DNA of 64,000 nt from the NCBI GenBank assembly GCA_963783095.1, contig CAWAMR010000008.1:682001-746000 (forward strand). The letters run 5' to 3'. The DNA is from CAWAMR01 sp963783095 (GTDB lineage Bacteria; Planctomycetota; Planctomycetia; Gemmatales; Gemmataceae). The notes under the pieces were generated by a model. The model had not been told where the DNA came from. It was given only the letters and a program-made list of their open reading frames with translations, and made no database searches. Positions within the stretch are counted from its first letter, which is position 1. The number at the start of each line of letters is the position of its first letter. This document shows positions 8,434 to 17,765 of this stretch, piece by piece. The translations under genes and the position numbers were made by a program.

Positions 8434-10643
8434 TCCTGATCGACAACGGTTCGACCGATGCGACGCCGCAATGCTTCGAGGAAATCCGCAACCGCTCCGG
8501 ACCTTCCCGCGTTGAAGTGATCCGCAATGAGCAGAACCGTGGCTTTAGCGCCGGCGTCAATCAGGGTCTGGCGGTAGCCAAGGGAGCATTCCTGGTTCTG
8601 CTCAATAACGACACCATCGTCACCCCGAACTTGTTAAAGGGCCTGATTGCCGCGTCGCTCTTCGACTGGCCGAAGGTCGGCTTGGTCGGGCCGACGACCA
8701 ATTACACGGCAGCGCCACAACAGGTGAATCCGGAGTACCAGGAATTGACCGGCCTGGATGCCTTCGCACTGCAACGGCAACAACAATTCGCCGGGCAACT
8801 CGTCGAAATCCCTCGTCTCACCGGCTTTTGCCTGCTGATCCGCCGGGCGGTGCTGGCAGCGGTCGGCGGCAGGCTCGACGAGCGATTCGGTTTCGGTTTC
8901 TTCGAGGACGATGATCTTTGCTATCACGCCCGGCAGGCGGGATTCAAGCTGATGATGGTGCCGGGTATCTACATCCATCACTTCGGCAGCCAGACCTTCA
9001 AGAGCCTTGGCATCGACACCCAAAAGCAACTGAGCGACAATTTTCTGCTATTCGGCAAAAAATGGGGCAGCGAAGCAGCTGCGCCGTACCGCATTCCCGG
9101 CACAAATGGAGTGGCTACCCCGCCTGTGGTCAAACGGCCCAAGGTATCGGTGTGCATGATGGTCAAGAACGAGCAAGACAACCTTGCCGACTGTCTGGGG
9201 CCCATACTACGCATCGTGGACGAAGTCGTGGTGGTCGATACCGGTTCGACCGACCGCACCCGCGAGTTGGCCAAAGCACTTGGAGCCCGCGTTATCGAAT
9301 CAACGTGGCAGGACAGCTTTTCCGCCGCTCGCAACACCGGAATCGAACACGCCCACGGCGAGTGGATCTTCTGGCTCGACGCGGATGATCGCATCACTCC
9401 CGAGAACGCGGTCAAGCTTCAGAGACTCTTTGCTTCGCTCGATGGCGAGAACCGGGCATATGTGATGAAGTGCAATTGCGTGGCCTCGGCACCCGGCGAA
9501 ACTGCTACGGTTGTCGATCACGTCCGGCTCTTCCGCAACGATCCGCGCCTGCGCTGGCGTTACCGCGTCCACGAGCAGATTCTACCCTCCATCCGCACCG
9601 TCCAGGGAATTGTTCAATGGACCGATGTGGAGATTCAGCATGTCGGCTATATCGACCCTGTCTTTCGTCGTATGAAGCTCGAACGCGACCTCCGGCTCCT
9701 GGAATTGGAACGGACGGAACAACCCGACGATCCGTTTATCCTGTTCAACCTGGGCTCGATCTATTTGGAGTTGGGCCGGGTTGCGGAGGCAATGCCGGCG
9801 TTGCGCCGCAGCCTGGAACGCTCGCACCCGATGGACTCGATCGTTCGCAAGCTCTATTCCCTGATCGTGCAATGCCATCGTCAGCTTGGCCAAATGGATA
9901 AGGCGCTCCAAGTCTGCACCGAAGGGCGGAACTTATATCCGCACGATGCCGAGTTGATCTTCGTCATGGCCGGGTTGCTGCGGGATCGTGGCGACTATCG
10001 AAATGCTGAAAAGCTTTACCAGGAACTGAAATCGGGGCGGGAAGAAGAGCATTTCGGCAGCACCGCCTCGGGCTTGCGGACTCATAGAGCCCGGCACGGC
10101 TTGGCACTTCTCTACTTCGAAGAGAAACGCTGGCCGGAAGCCGAAGCGCAATGGCTGGCCACGATCTTGGAACAACCCGACTTTTTACCTGCCCACATCG
10201 GGCTGGGTGAAACGCTGCTTTTGAGCCGGAACTGGATTCGCCTGGAAGAACACGCTGGAGCTATGCAGCGCCTTGGCCCTCGCGGCGCAGAAGAAGCCGA
10301 AATCCTTTTGGGCCGGGCCAAATTGGAACGTCAGGAGTTTTCGGAGGCGCACAGCCATCTTCAGAAGGCGCTACTTCGATTCCCGCAGTCGGTTCCTCTG
10401 AGCACGTTGCAAAGCTATGCGATTCTGAAGGAAGGAATCGACGATCGGGCTGCGGAGAATGCGTTGTTGCGCGTTCTCGCTTTGGTTCCCGATCATGCCG
10501 AGAGTAAAGCCAACCTCGCCACGGTGCGCGCGCACGTCGTAGCGCGATTGCTTCCAGACCAACCCGGATTCTCGTCCTCTGCCCGGACAATCCGGTTCCA
10601 TCGGGAGGCGTCCGCAGGCTCTACCGTCACGTCGATGTACTGA
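8106..10643 (+). CDS. Two GT2 glycosyltransferase domains with TPR arrays (middle segment)
   Basis: Starts in the middle of a TPR motif, so the apparent GTG start is a product of the frameshift. Residues ~79-300 are a GT2 (GT-A fold) domain: SIIVLACNQ, LIDNGSTDAT, LLNNDT and FGFFEDDDLCYHARQAG. Residues ~345-560 are a second GT2 domain of the SunS/WaaE type: VSVCMMVKNEQ, VVDTGSTDRT and WIFWLDADDR. Residues ~560-800 are TPR repeats. The last ~40 residues are out of frame. Both catalytic domains have intact DxD-like metal-binding acids. Tandem GT2-GT2 chains with TPRs are typical of polysaccharide or glycoprotein glycosylation in large-genome bacteria. Confidence 0.8.
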   Translation: MARQGHWDQARPLLQKAVAVNPFDRQAARALSQMLSDSHDWAEKSQFAETQLDLHRTAPAQIPMEEWFRTPPLSGQERTSIIVLACNQVEFTRLCLDSVLRDTDGDFELILIDNGSTDATPQCFEEIRNRSGPSRVEVIRNEQNRGFSAGVNQGLAVAKGAFLVLLNNDTIVTPNLLKGLIAASLFDWPKVGLVGPTTNYTAAPQQVNPEYQELTGLDAFALQRQQQFAGQLVEIPRLTGFCLLIRRAVLAAVGGRLDERFGFGFFEDDDLCYHARQAGFKLMMVPGIYIHHFGSQTFKSLGIDTQKQLSDNFLLFGKKWGSEAAAPYRIPGTNGVATPPVVKRPKVSVCMMVKNEQDNLADCLGPILRIVDEVVVVDTGSTDRTRELAKALGARVIESTWQDSFSAARNTGIEHAHGEWIFWLDADDRITPENAVKLQRLFASLDGENRAYVMKCNCVASAPGETATVVDHVRLFRNDPRLRWRYRVHEQILPSIRTVQGIVQWTDVEIQHVGYIDPVFRRMKLERDLRLLELERTEQPDDPFILFNLGSIYLELGRVAEAMPALRRSLERSHPMDSIVRKLYSLIVQCHRQLGQMDKALQVCTEGRNLYPHDAELIFVMAGLLRDRGDYRNAEKLYQELKSGREEEHFGSTASGLRTHRARHGLALLYFEEKRWPEAEAQWLATILEQPDFLPAHIGLGETLLLSRNWIRLEEHAGAMQRLGPRGAEEAEILLGRAKLERQEFSEAHSHLQKALLRFPQSVPLSTLQSYAILKEGIDDRAAENALLRVLALVPDHAESKANLATVRAHVVARLLPDQPGFSSSARTIRFHREASAGSTVTSMY

Positions 10644-10654
10644 ATGCCCACGGC

Positions 10655-11539
10655 ATGTCGGCGTTTGTGTTGCACGACCAGCCCGGCTTCCGCTGCCAGT
10701 GGTTCAGCCACAACACGCCGATTCTTCCCATCAGCCAGGCAGCGATAGGCCCATCGGACTATTTGGTAATCCCGGAGATTTACGGTGCCGGAATTGCCAA
10801 GATCATGCCCGGCGTACCGAAGATCATTTTCAACCAGAACGCCTACTTCACCTTCCGAGGCTGGCCGATGGAGGGAATCGCGGGCGTATGTCCTTACCGG
10901 CATCCGGACGTGGTGGCGACGCTGGCGGTGTCGCAAGACAACCTGGAATATCTCCAATATGCGTTCCCGGGATTGGCGGTGCATCGGGTTCATTACGGGA
11001 TCGATCCGTTGTTCGCACCCCACTGGCCCAAGCGAAAAGCGATGGCCTACATGCCGCGCAAGAATGCGACCGAGGTGGTTCAGGTGCTGAATCTGCTCCG
11101 CTGCCGGGATGCCCTGGCGGGCTGGGATCTGGTCACGCTCGACGGGCTGAAGGAGCAAGAGGTAGCCGACCGGCTCCGGGATTGCGCGATCTTCTTGAGC
11201 TTTGGCCATCCGGAAGGATGTCCCCTGCCCCCGATGGAAGCAATGGCCAGCGGCTGCGTGGTGATCGGCTATCACGGCTGGGGTGGAAGAGAGTATTTCG
11301 ATCCAAAGTTCAGCTATCCGGTGGAAGTTGGGGATGTGATTGGCTTCGCGAAAGCGGTCGAGGAAGCGCTACGGAAGGAATGTGAGGAGCCGGGGACGTT
11401 GGAGCAGAAAGGTCGGCATGCGCTGGAGTACATTCGCGCGACCTATTCGCCGCAGCAGGAAATTGACGACATCATCGGCTGCTGGCGCCAGATACTGACG
11501 GCTGGTCATCGTAGAACTTTGGGAATTGCGAATGGATAG
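10655..11539 (+). CDS. GT4-type glycosyltransferase domain, C-terminal segment
   Basis: A group 1 (GT-B) transferase: PVPSGGVRRLY occurs upstream of the first ATG in the same frame (~10,571-10,610), so the true domain begins at or before 10,571. It also has HYGIDPLF, FLSFGHPEGCPLPPMEA and ASGCVVIGYHGWGGREYF, the nucleotide-sugar binding loop with the conserved E. The N-terminus is reached from the preceding TPR array by a one-base shift around 10,540, so either this is the third catalytic unit of a giant protein or a separate gene starting inside the previous one. No ribosome binding site supports the ATG at 10,655. Confidence 0.75.
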   Translation: MSAFVLHDQPGFRCQWFSHNTPILPISQAAIGPSDYLVIPEIYGAGIAKIMPGVPKIIFNQNAYFTFRGWPMEGIAGVCPYRHPDVVATLAVSQDNLEYLQYAFPGLAVHRVHYGIDPLFAPHWPKRKAMAYMPRKNATEVVQVLNLLRCRDALAGWDLVTLDGLKEQEVADRLRDCAIFLSFGHPEGCPLPPMEAMASGCVVIGYHGWGGREYFDPKFSYPVEVGDVIGFAKAVEEALRKECEEPGTLEQKGRHALEYIRATYSPQQEIDDIIGCWRQILTAGHRRTLGIANG

Positions 11540-11738
11540 CGAGCCTGCGATGACCGTAACCAGCGCAAATGCTACGAAGAACGTCGGTTCAGTCAGTTCT
11601 ACCACTAACAATTGATTTCCTCGCCCCGCAGATTCGGTGGCGATTTGCACAAAACATACGTTCCTTCAAGTTGACCGGAGTTCGGCATACAAATCAAGTT
11701 CACCAACAGAACACTGTTTTCTCATTTGGAGTCCATCT

Positions 11739-12380
11739 ATGTCCAACAAGTTCCGACCCGAGTTCGCGTTAAGTGTCTTCCTGAACGAGCAATTTCTGGG
11801 CGTTCTGCCGATCACACTTCCGAATGATCTGCACGGATCAGTAGAAATCAACAGTCATGAAAGCGACCCCATTCCGCTCGCAGTTCATCTGGTCGGCGAT
11901 CGAGCCGCATGTGAGGCGATCCGTTTCATTGCGATGGAAAAGCTGGAGGCCATCATAAACGTCCTGGGCGGGTCCGATTTCGATGATGTCCACGCTTTTG
12001 CATTCGACGTACAAGAGATGAATCGCATCCCGACTTGCATCACGGACCTGGAAGGCACAATCGAGACAATCACCTATGATGCCAATAGCACTCTCATGGA
12101 CCATTTGGGAACCACAACCAGGATTCAATACACACAACCTCCGGAACCACCTGTGGATCCGACTACGATTGTCGAATGAGAAATCGGAACACTGGTAATT
12201 TCATCCAATGCAGATGTCAAACGTGCAGAGAGTGAATCCCTTCGGTGGACCGTTGGAGACGTGAATATGACGTTCACCGATATTGTGTTCCAAATCAATT
12301 TCGTCGGTTTTCCGCTGCCGAATCCGCAAGTCCACAATAGTGGTCACGTCCCAGTCAAATCAACAATCGAAACAAGTGAC
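11739..12380 (+). CDS. Unknown protein split by an in-frame TGA
   Basis: The ATG at 11739 has TGGAG eight bases upstream and gives 146 residues to a TGA at 12177. The same frame stays open after the stop for another 66 codons (EIGTLVISSNADVK ... VGFPLPNPQV) until TGA at 12378. The two parts have similar composition (acidic, beta-rich, no membrane segment). Either the stop is a mutation or consensus error and the protein is ~213 residues, or the second part is not translated. I do not recognise a family. Confidence 0.45.
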
Positions 12381-12448
12381 TTTACATCTCCCTTGAAACG
12401 CGCTAAATGATACCGGATTTCACCCGACAACCACAGCAAGGAGGCACC

Positions 12449-12991
12449 ATGTCCAAGGCAAGAAAGCAGAAAAACCCAGTTGAAGAGACTCATTCGGCGG
12501 AAAATCCGACAGCAGATATGGCCCAGGAGGCAATCGACCAGTTCAACCAAGTCCTGGAGGATGATGTTGAGACTCAGGAAGTCTCCGCGAAACAATGGGC
12601 CAAAGCACCCAATCCCTTCCCATCCATCGGGTTTTATTGGCCGGATTACGCCATTCGCTACCAGGAGAATCACGAGCGCAACGAAGTGCAGATCAAGTTC
12701 GGGGACGGCACCCTGGAAGCCAAACCGAAGAATTTCGAGAAGATAGAGCCGTTGCTCAAGGCCAACGGAATGCGCTGGAGTTCCAAGGACAAAGCGTGGT
12801 ACTTGCGCCTCGAATGGCAAGTGAAGAACTCCGAAGAAGGGGCTGCCCAGACCAACGAGCAGGTCCGGCGAACCAATGCCAAGACACGCGGCCTGATCGA
12901 AAACCTCCTCCCCGAAATCGTCAAGCTGGAAGAGGAAGTCCGAGGCCCGGCAACCGGCAGGGGTCAGAAGCCCCCGGAAGCAGCGCGCTGA
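12449..12991 (+). CDS. Hypothetical mobile-element protein
   Basis: 180 residues; AAGGAGG lies just upstream of the ATG. The N-terminus is polar and acidic. The middle contains KANGMRWSSKDKAWYLRLE, a motif of the type 'gyrW-x-x-K-x-x-W' seen in small domains of plasmid and phage helicase- or primase-linked proteins. The C-terminus is charged. Function unknown; it lies in the accessory block between the glycosyltransferase and the plasmid backbone. Confidence 0.55.
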   Translation: MSKARKQKNPVEETHSAENPTADMAQEAIDQFNQVLEDDVETQEVSAKQWAKAPNPFPSIGFYWPDYAIRYQENHERNEVQIKFGDGTLEAKPKNFEKIEPLLKANGMRWSSKDKAWYLRLEWQVKNSEEGAAQTNEQVRRTNAKTRGLIENLLPEIVKLEEEVRGPATGRGQKPPEAAR

Positions 12992-13057
12992 GATTACGAG
13001 GTGCGCTTGCCTGGCTACGATGCGGATGTTGGAGAGGGATCAATAATAGAGTAGAAG

Positions 13058-13362
13058 ATGCGTAATCGACCGGACAAACCCGTTTTCCAATCCGGCACCA
13101 TCGTCACCACGCTGGGAGCGATCAAGGTGCGAGCCGCGATCAAATCGCCGCCATGCTTCAGCGGCATCTCATGGGAGACTGGGGCAAAGGGGATGCTGCT
13201 GCAAACAGGTGAGCGCTGAAGCGCGGAGGGGATCGAATAATGTCCGAGTATGAAGTAGAGGGTAAGACAGTTTGGATAATCACCGAAGCCTCGCCCGAAT
13301 CGACCGCTGTCCTCACACCGGGAGAATACTATTCGACCATCTGCATGAAGGGGAGAACGTAA
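13058..13362 (+). pseudogene. Broken small plasmid protein (RHxxGDWG family)
   Basis: The ATG at 13058 begins RNRPDKPVFQSGTIVTT; after a shift near 13135 the conserved part continues in another frame as LQRHLMGDWGKGD, then an in-frame TGA at ~13197, then ALKRGGDRIMSEYEVEG and KTVWIITEASPESTAVLTP to TAA at 13360. This order (Q-x-G-xIV-TxxA, RHxxGDWG, WIITEA-S-TxxLxPxEY) matches a very common ~100-residue protein of large conjugative plasmids of unknown function. Two lesions suggest decay or consensus error. Confidence 0.55.
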
Positions 13363-13745
13363 CAGAGGATGGCCGCGCGTCAAGATCACGCGGAACGCCG
13401 ACCCCTCACCGGCTCCCTCTGGCTCCAGTAGACGCTAGACCGAACGCGCAGACAAGCCTCGCCGCCTCTGGCCACCATGTTTTGGGGCGGGGGCCCGGCC
13501 TTTGAACCCACCCCAAAACACGGCGACCGACGGCGACGGTAGACCAGTCAATGGGAGAAATCCTTCTCCGAAGGCAAAGCCCTATCCAGCTGTGTCACCG
13601 GGTCATTGAGCAAAGGCAATCCTGACTCGTACCATTGCCATCCTCTTGACCTGCCCCATGAATCGCGCTACTCCTTAACTCGCGTGTTTCCCGTCTGGGA
13701 TGGCGGCGAACAGGCACAGCCCAGTGAAAAGCCGGAGTTATCGTT
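13363..13745. other. Intergenic region with a strong inverted repeat
   Basis: No gene is supported. It holds a perfect 10-bp inverted repeat, TGTTTTGGGG (13478-13487) and CCCCAAAACA (13511-13520), around a GC-rich 23-base loop. There is no T-run, so a classical terminator is unlikely; a protein-binding palindrome or RNA hairpin are alternatives. Confidence 0.5.
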
Positions 13746-14588
13746 GTGGTCAATCCCTATCGCATTGAGGCTCCGGCGATCATCTCGTTCAGCGGAGGGA
13801 GAACCTCGGCCTATTTGCTCAAGCATGTTCTTGACGCTTATCAAGGCGTATTGTCCGCAGGCGTGATGGCGTGCTTTGCAAATACCGGGAAAGAACATCC
13901 CGCGACCCTCGATTTCGTGCAGGCATGTTCTGAACATTGGAACGTGCCGATTGTCTGGCTGGAATACGATCCCGATGGAGAGCCTCAGCGTCAATTCCGC
14001 GTCGTAACCCACGCGACCGCGAGCCGAAACGGCCAACCGTATGAAGCCCTGCTCAAAAAGAAGGGTTACCTGCCGAATCCGGTCTCCAGATTTTGCACTA
14101 CCCAATTGAAAATCCGGGTGATGCGCGATTACGCACGGTCCCTCGGCTGGGATCACTGGCAAAACGCCATCGGGTTGCGGTTCGACGAGGCGAGACGAGT
14201 GGCGAAGATCAAGGACCAGCGAGAACGCTGGGAAACCATTGCCCCGTTATATGCAGCCCGCGTGACCAAAGAACAAGTGACGGCCTTCTGGCAAAACCAA
14301 CCGTTCGATCTGGGACTTAAGAACATCAACGGCAAAACCCCGCTCGGAAACTGCGATGCCTGTTTTCTAAAATCCGCCAAGATCATGGCCGGAATCTTCC
14401 GCGACGATCCAGCCATTGCCGATTGGTGGATACGCATGGAAGAAGAAGCCCGCCCTTCGAAGCCCACGGGTGCCAGGTTCCGCATCGACCGGCCTTGCTA
14501 TCGCGAGATCCGGGATGCGGTGCTGGCGCAGACCGAGATGAGCTTCGGGGAGCAGGATGCCTTGACCGACTGCTTCTGCCACGATTGA
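13746..14588 (+). CDS. Phosphoadenosine phosphosulfate reductase-like PP-loop protein
   Basis: 280 residues with a GTG start preceded by GGAG. The N-terminus has the PP-loop IISFSGGRTSAYL, then FANTGKEHPATLDFV, CTTQLKIRVMRDY and the Cys-rich C-terminal segments GNCDACFLK and DCFCHD. The PP-loop binds ATP or PAPS; the fold activates a substrate by adenylation or reduces sulfate. Free-standing relatives are common on plasmids and phages, where the role is unsettled (DndC is the best-studied mobile relative, but the other dnd genes are absent). The gene is intact and stands alone. Confidence 0.75.
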   Translation: MVNPYRIEAPAIISFSGGRTSAYLLKHVLDAYQGVLSAGVMACFANTGKEHPATLDFVQACSEHWNVPIVWLEYDPDGEPQRQFRVVTHATASRNGQPYEALLKKKGYLPNPVSRFCTTQLKIRVMRDYARSLGWDHWQNAIGLRFDEARRVAKIKDQRERWETIAPLYAARVTKEQVTAFWQNQPFDLGLKNINGKTPLGNCDACFLKSAKIMAGIFRDDPAIADWWIRMEEEARPSKPTGARFRIDRPCYREIRDAVLAQTEMSFGEQDALTDCFCHD

Positions 14589-14731
14589 GCCGCCAACCGC
14601 CATTCGGTTGGGGGCGACAGCCGCGTTGCGAAAACCGAATCGGACCGGTTCAAGCAAATGGTCAGGTCGAAATCCTGCTCAACAAGTGGATGACTCTGGG
14701 AAGCAGAGTTTTTCGACGCGGTTCTCGTGAT

Positions 14732-15301
14732 TCATTCATCTCTCGCATCGGTCGCTGCCAGATTACATTTACGCAGTGAGTAATCGACTGTGAGGATCGC
14801 GAGACAACTGTTCAGAGTCCCTATCCCTAACAACGGAGGTGAGCGATCTACTCCTTCTTGCGTCTTGTATGTCCAAACGTCCATTCCCTGGCTGAGTAAA
14901 ATTGGCGAAGTCTTTGGAGCAATCAGTCGTGGGCCCCCTATTTCAGGGTAAGCCCAAATGTCAAGACCATAACAGGTTCCATCAACATGTCCGCCGATGC
15001 GATTGATCTTCTTTGTTCCGATCACAGATTCAGGGTGAGGTTTCAATCCAATCAATGAACCCAGTTGTACGTCGCTGATGAAGAAACCACCATTAAACCC
15101 GGTATCCAACAGAGCACGAATAGGTCTTGATTTGATTTGATCGCTCCGAGTCTCTGGATTTGCAAGTGTTATCCAGACAAAAATCTGACAAGCGACAGGA
15201 CCGATTCGAACGGAATCCTCCGAAGGTGAAGTAAAATGAGCCAACGCCGGATCATCGACTACTAGATTGTAGTCGGTTAACAGTTTATGGTTTGACGGCA
15301 T
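14732..15301 (-). CDS. Retropepsin-like aspartic protease domain protein
   Basis: 189 residues, intact. Residues ~60-75 carry IRALLDTGFNGGFF, the D-T-G active site of single-domain (retroviral-type) aspartic proteases with the hydrophobic residues before it; a second hydrophobic-hydrophobic-Gly patch (LLGIGTL) lies near residue 160 as expected for the flap/psi-loop end. Bacterial members act as dimers on unknown substrates. There is no signal peptide, so it is predicted cytoplasmic. It is followed on the same strand by the membrane protein at 15346-17115, with which it could share a transcript. Confidence 0.6.
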   Translation of the reverse strand: MPSNHKLLTDYNLVVDDPALAHFTSPSEDSVRIGPVACQIFVWITLANPETRSDQIKSRPIRALLDTGFNGGFFISDVQLGSLIGLKPHPESVIGTKKINRIGGHVDGTCYGLDIWAYPEIGGPRLIAPKTSPILLSQGMDVWTYKTQEGVDRSPPLLGIGTLNSCLAILTVDYSLRKCNLAATDARDE

Positions 15302-15345
15302 AAGGGGATACCGCGATGGCGCTCGGCAATCTGTATGATACAGAT

Positions 15346-17115
15346 CTAAAGTTCTCTTTCAGTTTCGATAGCAGGCGCGACTCGGAACAGAGTGAACTGG
15401 CCAGGTCGGAGGTTGAATTCCTTCACGCACCGGCGATAAAGTCGCTCGCGAGATTCATCGATGATATCCAATCGTTTCGAACCAGTATATGCAACCCATT
15501 GGTCGCGGAGGGAAGGATTGGCAAGAAGTGCCGTCAATTCTATTGCGAACTGACGCCGAGCAGACTGGTGGATTTCTACATTAGGACCAGTTGCCGCCAA
15601 TGTCATTACAACCGCGTCATCGGTTACTTTCTCGATTGCAATATCCGACTCGACCTCAACGACGGGTTCGACTCGGAACAGAGTGAACTGGCCAGGTCGG
15701 AGGTTGAATTCCTTCACGCACCGGCGATAGAGTCGCTCGCGAGATTCATCGATGATATCCAATCGTTTCGAACCGGTATATGCGACCCATTGGTCGCAGA
15801 GGGAAGGATTGGCAAGAAGTGCCGTCAATTCTATTGCGAACTGACGCCGAGCATCTTGCTGAATCCCCACATTGGGACCCGTCGTGGGCAACCGAAGTTC
15901 ATTCTCATCCTGAGGCATGATGGTCTGATCGTTACAATACTCTGGACTTGGCGTCAATGGTTCTTTCGCTGCAGTTTGGTGAAAGACGACATCGACGACG
16001 AAAGTCCTGAATGAAGATAAGTCGAACCTTGATTCCTTGACCAACTCCGCAAACGGAAAGGAGCCTGTTTCTCCTCCCGATCGCCTGACTCCTCCGACAG
16101 CTGCTCCAATCATTAGTGCCCCGATTGAGGCAGCAAACATCATTGGAAGGATTCTGATTCCTGATGCGTAGGCCGCGGCGACCGCGCTTACCAAAACAAC
16201 AGTATATGCCGCAATTGACGAAAAGAACATCGCTAGAATATTATTTCTGGTATTCCTGCTCTTGTAAACAAGGTTATTCACGGTCGATTTCTGCATCTGT
16301 TGGATCGGATCAAGCCTGCGCAAATCATCCGCAACGCTTACCGACAAGCACACAGCATACACAATTCCAAGTATATACTTGGTAACGAATTGTTCCCGAA
16401 AGATCGTCCATAAATCCCCCCCATCAAGAAGCCAAATGACAATTGAAAATCCAGTAGCATCCAGTGTCAAGGCTGCGAGCAAAGCACCAAGTATCCGCGG
16501 GAATAGTCGAATGCGCTGATGAGAAAAGGCAGAGAAAAAGCCGATCATGAGGAACACATCTGCGACCAAAAGCCCAAACCCGGCTCCAACCTTCCAGGTT
16601 GACTTGACCGACCAGAGGTCGTGAAAACTGTGAGAAATAGTGCTAGGATCGATAAGCCATCCCTCTCTCAGAATCCATGTAGCGAGTGCAATCACGGCGT
16701 TGAGAGAGAATAGCCAAACCGTAAGCCAGCGGAACCCTTGAGGGCTGTGAGACAAATACGCGTACATGAGCACTGCTAAAGTCAGCGGGAATAAGGCAGA
16801 TGATCCGGTATCGATCGAAAAGCCCGAAAAGACATCCACTCGCCCCAACGACGTGGCCAGAACATACTGGCCAAGTTGTTGAAACGAGAGATAAACCCAA
16901 ACCAATCCGAGAATCCATCGCTTGCCTTGGCCTTTAGAGGCTGCAAGATTTACAAACCCCGCGATGAACAGCCTAATTCGATTCTCATCGAGGTATTTGT
17001 GAAACAGTCTCTTAGAAGCCGGGGCTGTGGTCCATGTCCTCAGCGCCCACGGCCATAGCCAAAGAAGGAAAACAAACGAAACGAGAAATGACGGCCAGAA
17101 AAGAATGTTTGCCAT
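15346..17115 (-). CDS. Polytopic membrane protein with two near-identical C-terminal domains
   Basis: 589 residues. Residues 1-~370 contain about ten hydrophobic segments, several with W/F-rich ends, so an inner-membrane protein is predicted. Residues ~415-589 hold two copies of an ~80-residue soluble domain (QFAIELTALLANPSL, DQWVAYTGSKRLDII, LYRRCVKEFNLRPGQF) separated by a linker; the motif W-V-A-Y-x-G...LYRRC resembles DUF5678-type domains (inference). The copies differ at only about four of 184 bases, showing a recent in-frame duplication of a 291-base unit. Function unknown. Confidence 0.7.
   Translation of the reverse strand: MANILFWPSFLVSFVFLLWLWPWALRTWTTAPASKRLFHKYLDENRIRLFIAGFVNLAASKGQGKRWILGLVWVYLSFQQLGQYVLATSLGRVDVFSGFSIDTGSSALFPLTLAVLMYAYLSHSPQGFRWLTVWLFSLNAVIALATWILREGWLIDPSTISHSFHDLWSVKSTWKVGAGFGLLVADVFLMIGFFSAFSHQRIRLFPRILGALLAALTLDATGFSIVIWLLDGGDLWTIFREQFVTKYILGIVYAVCLSVSVADDLRRLDPIQQMQKSTVNNLVYKSRNTRNNILAMFFSSIAAYTVVLVSAVAAAYASGIRILPMMFAASIGALMIGAAVGGVRRSGGETGSFPFAELVKESRFDLSSFRTFVVDVVFHQTAAKEPLTPSPEYCNDQTIMPQDENELRLPTTGPNVGIQQDARRQFAIELTALLANPSLCDQWVAYTGSKRLDIIDESRERLYRRCVKEFNLRPGQFTLFRVEPVVEVESDIAIEKVTDDAVVMTLAATGPNVEIHQSARRQFAIELTALLANPSLRDQWVAYTGSKRLDIIDESRERLYRRCVKEFNLRPGQFTLFRVAPAIETEREL
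15379..15853 (-). repeat. In-frame direct repeat inside the membrane protein gene
   Basis: Copy 1 spans about 15379-15562 and copy 2 about 15670-15853; offset 291 bases (97 codons), ~98% identical. The linkers after each copy are only partly similar, so the duplicated unit was longer and has begun to diverge outside the conserved domain, or was duplicated imperfectly. Confidence 0.85.
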
Positions 17116-17565
17116 CGATAAGGCCCCTAGGCGAAACTGGTCAAATTCGAAATGAATTGCATCGACAAGGTGACCAGAGGTACCCCTTTTACAATAACCA
17201 CATCAAAAACTAACTATTGCTATATGTATCGCCCAGGCGATGACTGTTCAATAGGTAGCTAACCAGATTATTCGTTCCGATGTTGCTGGCAAGCAACCAT
17301 TTTTCCGGAAAGGCACTGCAAGCATGTTGGCTTGCAGAAAACAGCACACTTGGCCGAATCAACGTCACGCTCAGCACAGGCTGGCGGTCTGAAATTGTCG
17401 TGTTGTTTTTGACGGCTGAACTTTCTCAACGATATCTTTTCACGAGTTTCCCTTCCGGTCATCCGCATATTTCCTTCGATGCGATTTTCCGTTCCGTGAG
17501 GTCAGGAATATTCCCTTTCCGCCATTACGGCCGACCCGCGTGTCCTTTCCTGGCGTGTGCGTAAA
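17116..17565. other. Intergenic region upstream of the plasmid operon
   Basis: About 450 bases with no supported gene. One short hairpin CTGCAAGC (17316-17323) / GCTTGCAG (17330-17337) is visible without a T-run. The promoter for the following leader RNA is presumably near its right end, but I cannot place it. Confidence 0.4.
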
Positions 17566-17760
17566 GCCGCCGCCGGGCCGGTCAATCACCGGCTTGCGTT
17601 GCGAAACAGCGTCGAGGTAAGGCGGCGAGCCGCCGACCTCGACAAGGGCCGTTTCGTTCTCACCCGGCGATTGACCGGTCGCAAGGGCTCCCGACTCTAT
17701 CGGCTTTGTTTCGCACCCGGAAAGGCCGCGATGGTCGCGGTCTTCAAAGCAAGAAAGGAG
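17566..17760 (+). ncRNA. Structured leader RNA, copy 1
   Basis: A long foldable leader ending at the ribosome binding site of the 78-residue gene. A 10-bp stem CCGGTCAATC (17578-17587) / GATTGACCGG (17669-17678) encloses CGAAAC/GTTTCG (17602-17607/17651-17656), TCGAGGT/ACCTCGA (17612-17618/17636-17642) and a GGCGG/CCGCC tip. After the stem comes CGCAAGGGCTCCCG, a small hairpin CCGA/TCGG (17691-17703), CTTTGT, and a hairpin CCGCGA/TCGCGG (17726-17740). The same order, with compensatory changes, occurs at 31082-31235. Likely a cis-regulatory element; not recognised as a known riboswitch. Confidence 0.6.
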
Positions 17761-17765
17761 TTCCT

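Noticed and set aside
13478..13520. Rho-independent terminator
   Set aside because: The inverted repeat is strong, but the loop is 23 bases and no T-run follows on either strand.
13746..14588. DndC of a phosphorothioation (dnd) system
   Set aside because: The PP-loop and Cys residues are compatible, but no dndB, dndD, dndE or dptFGH genes are adjacent.
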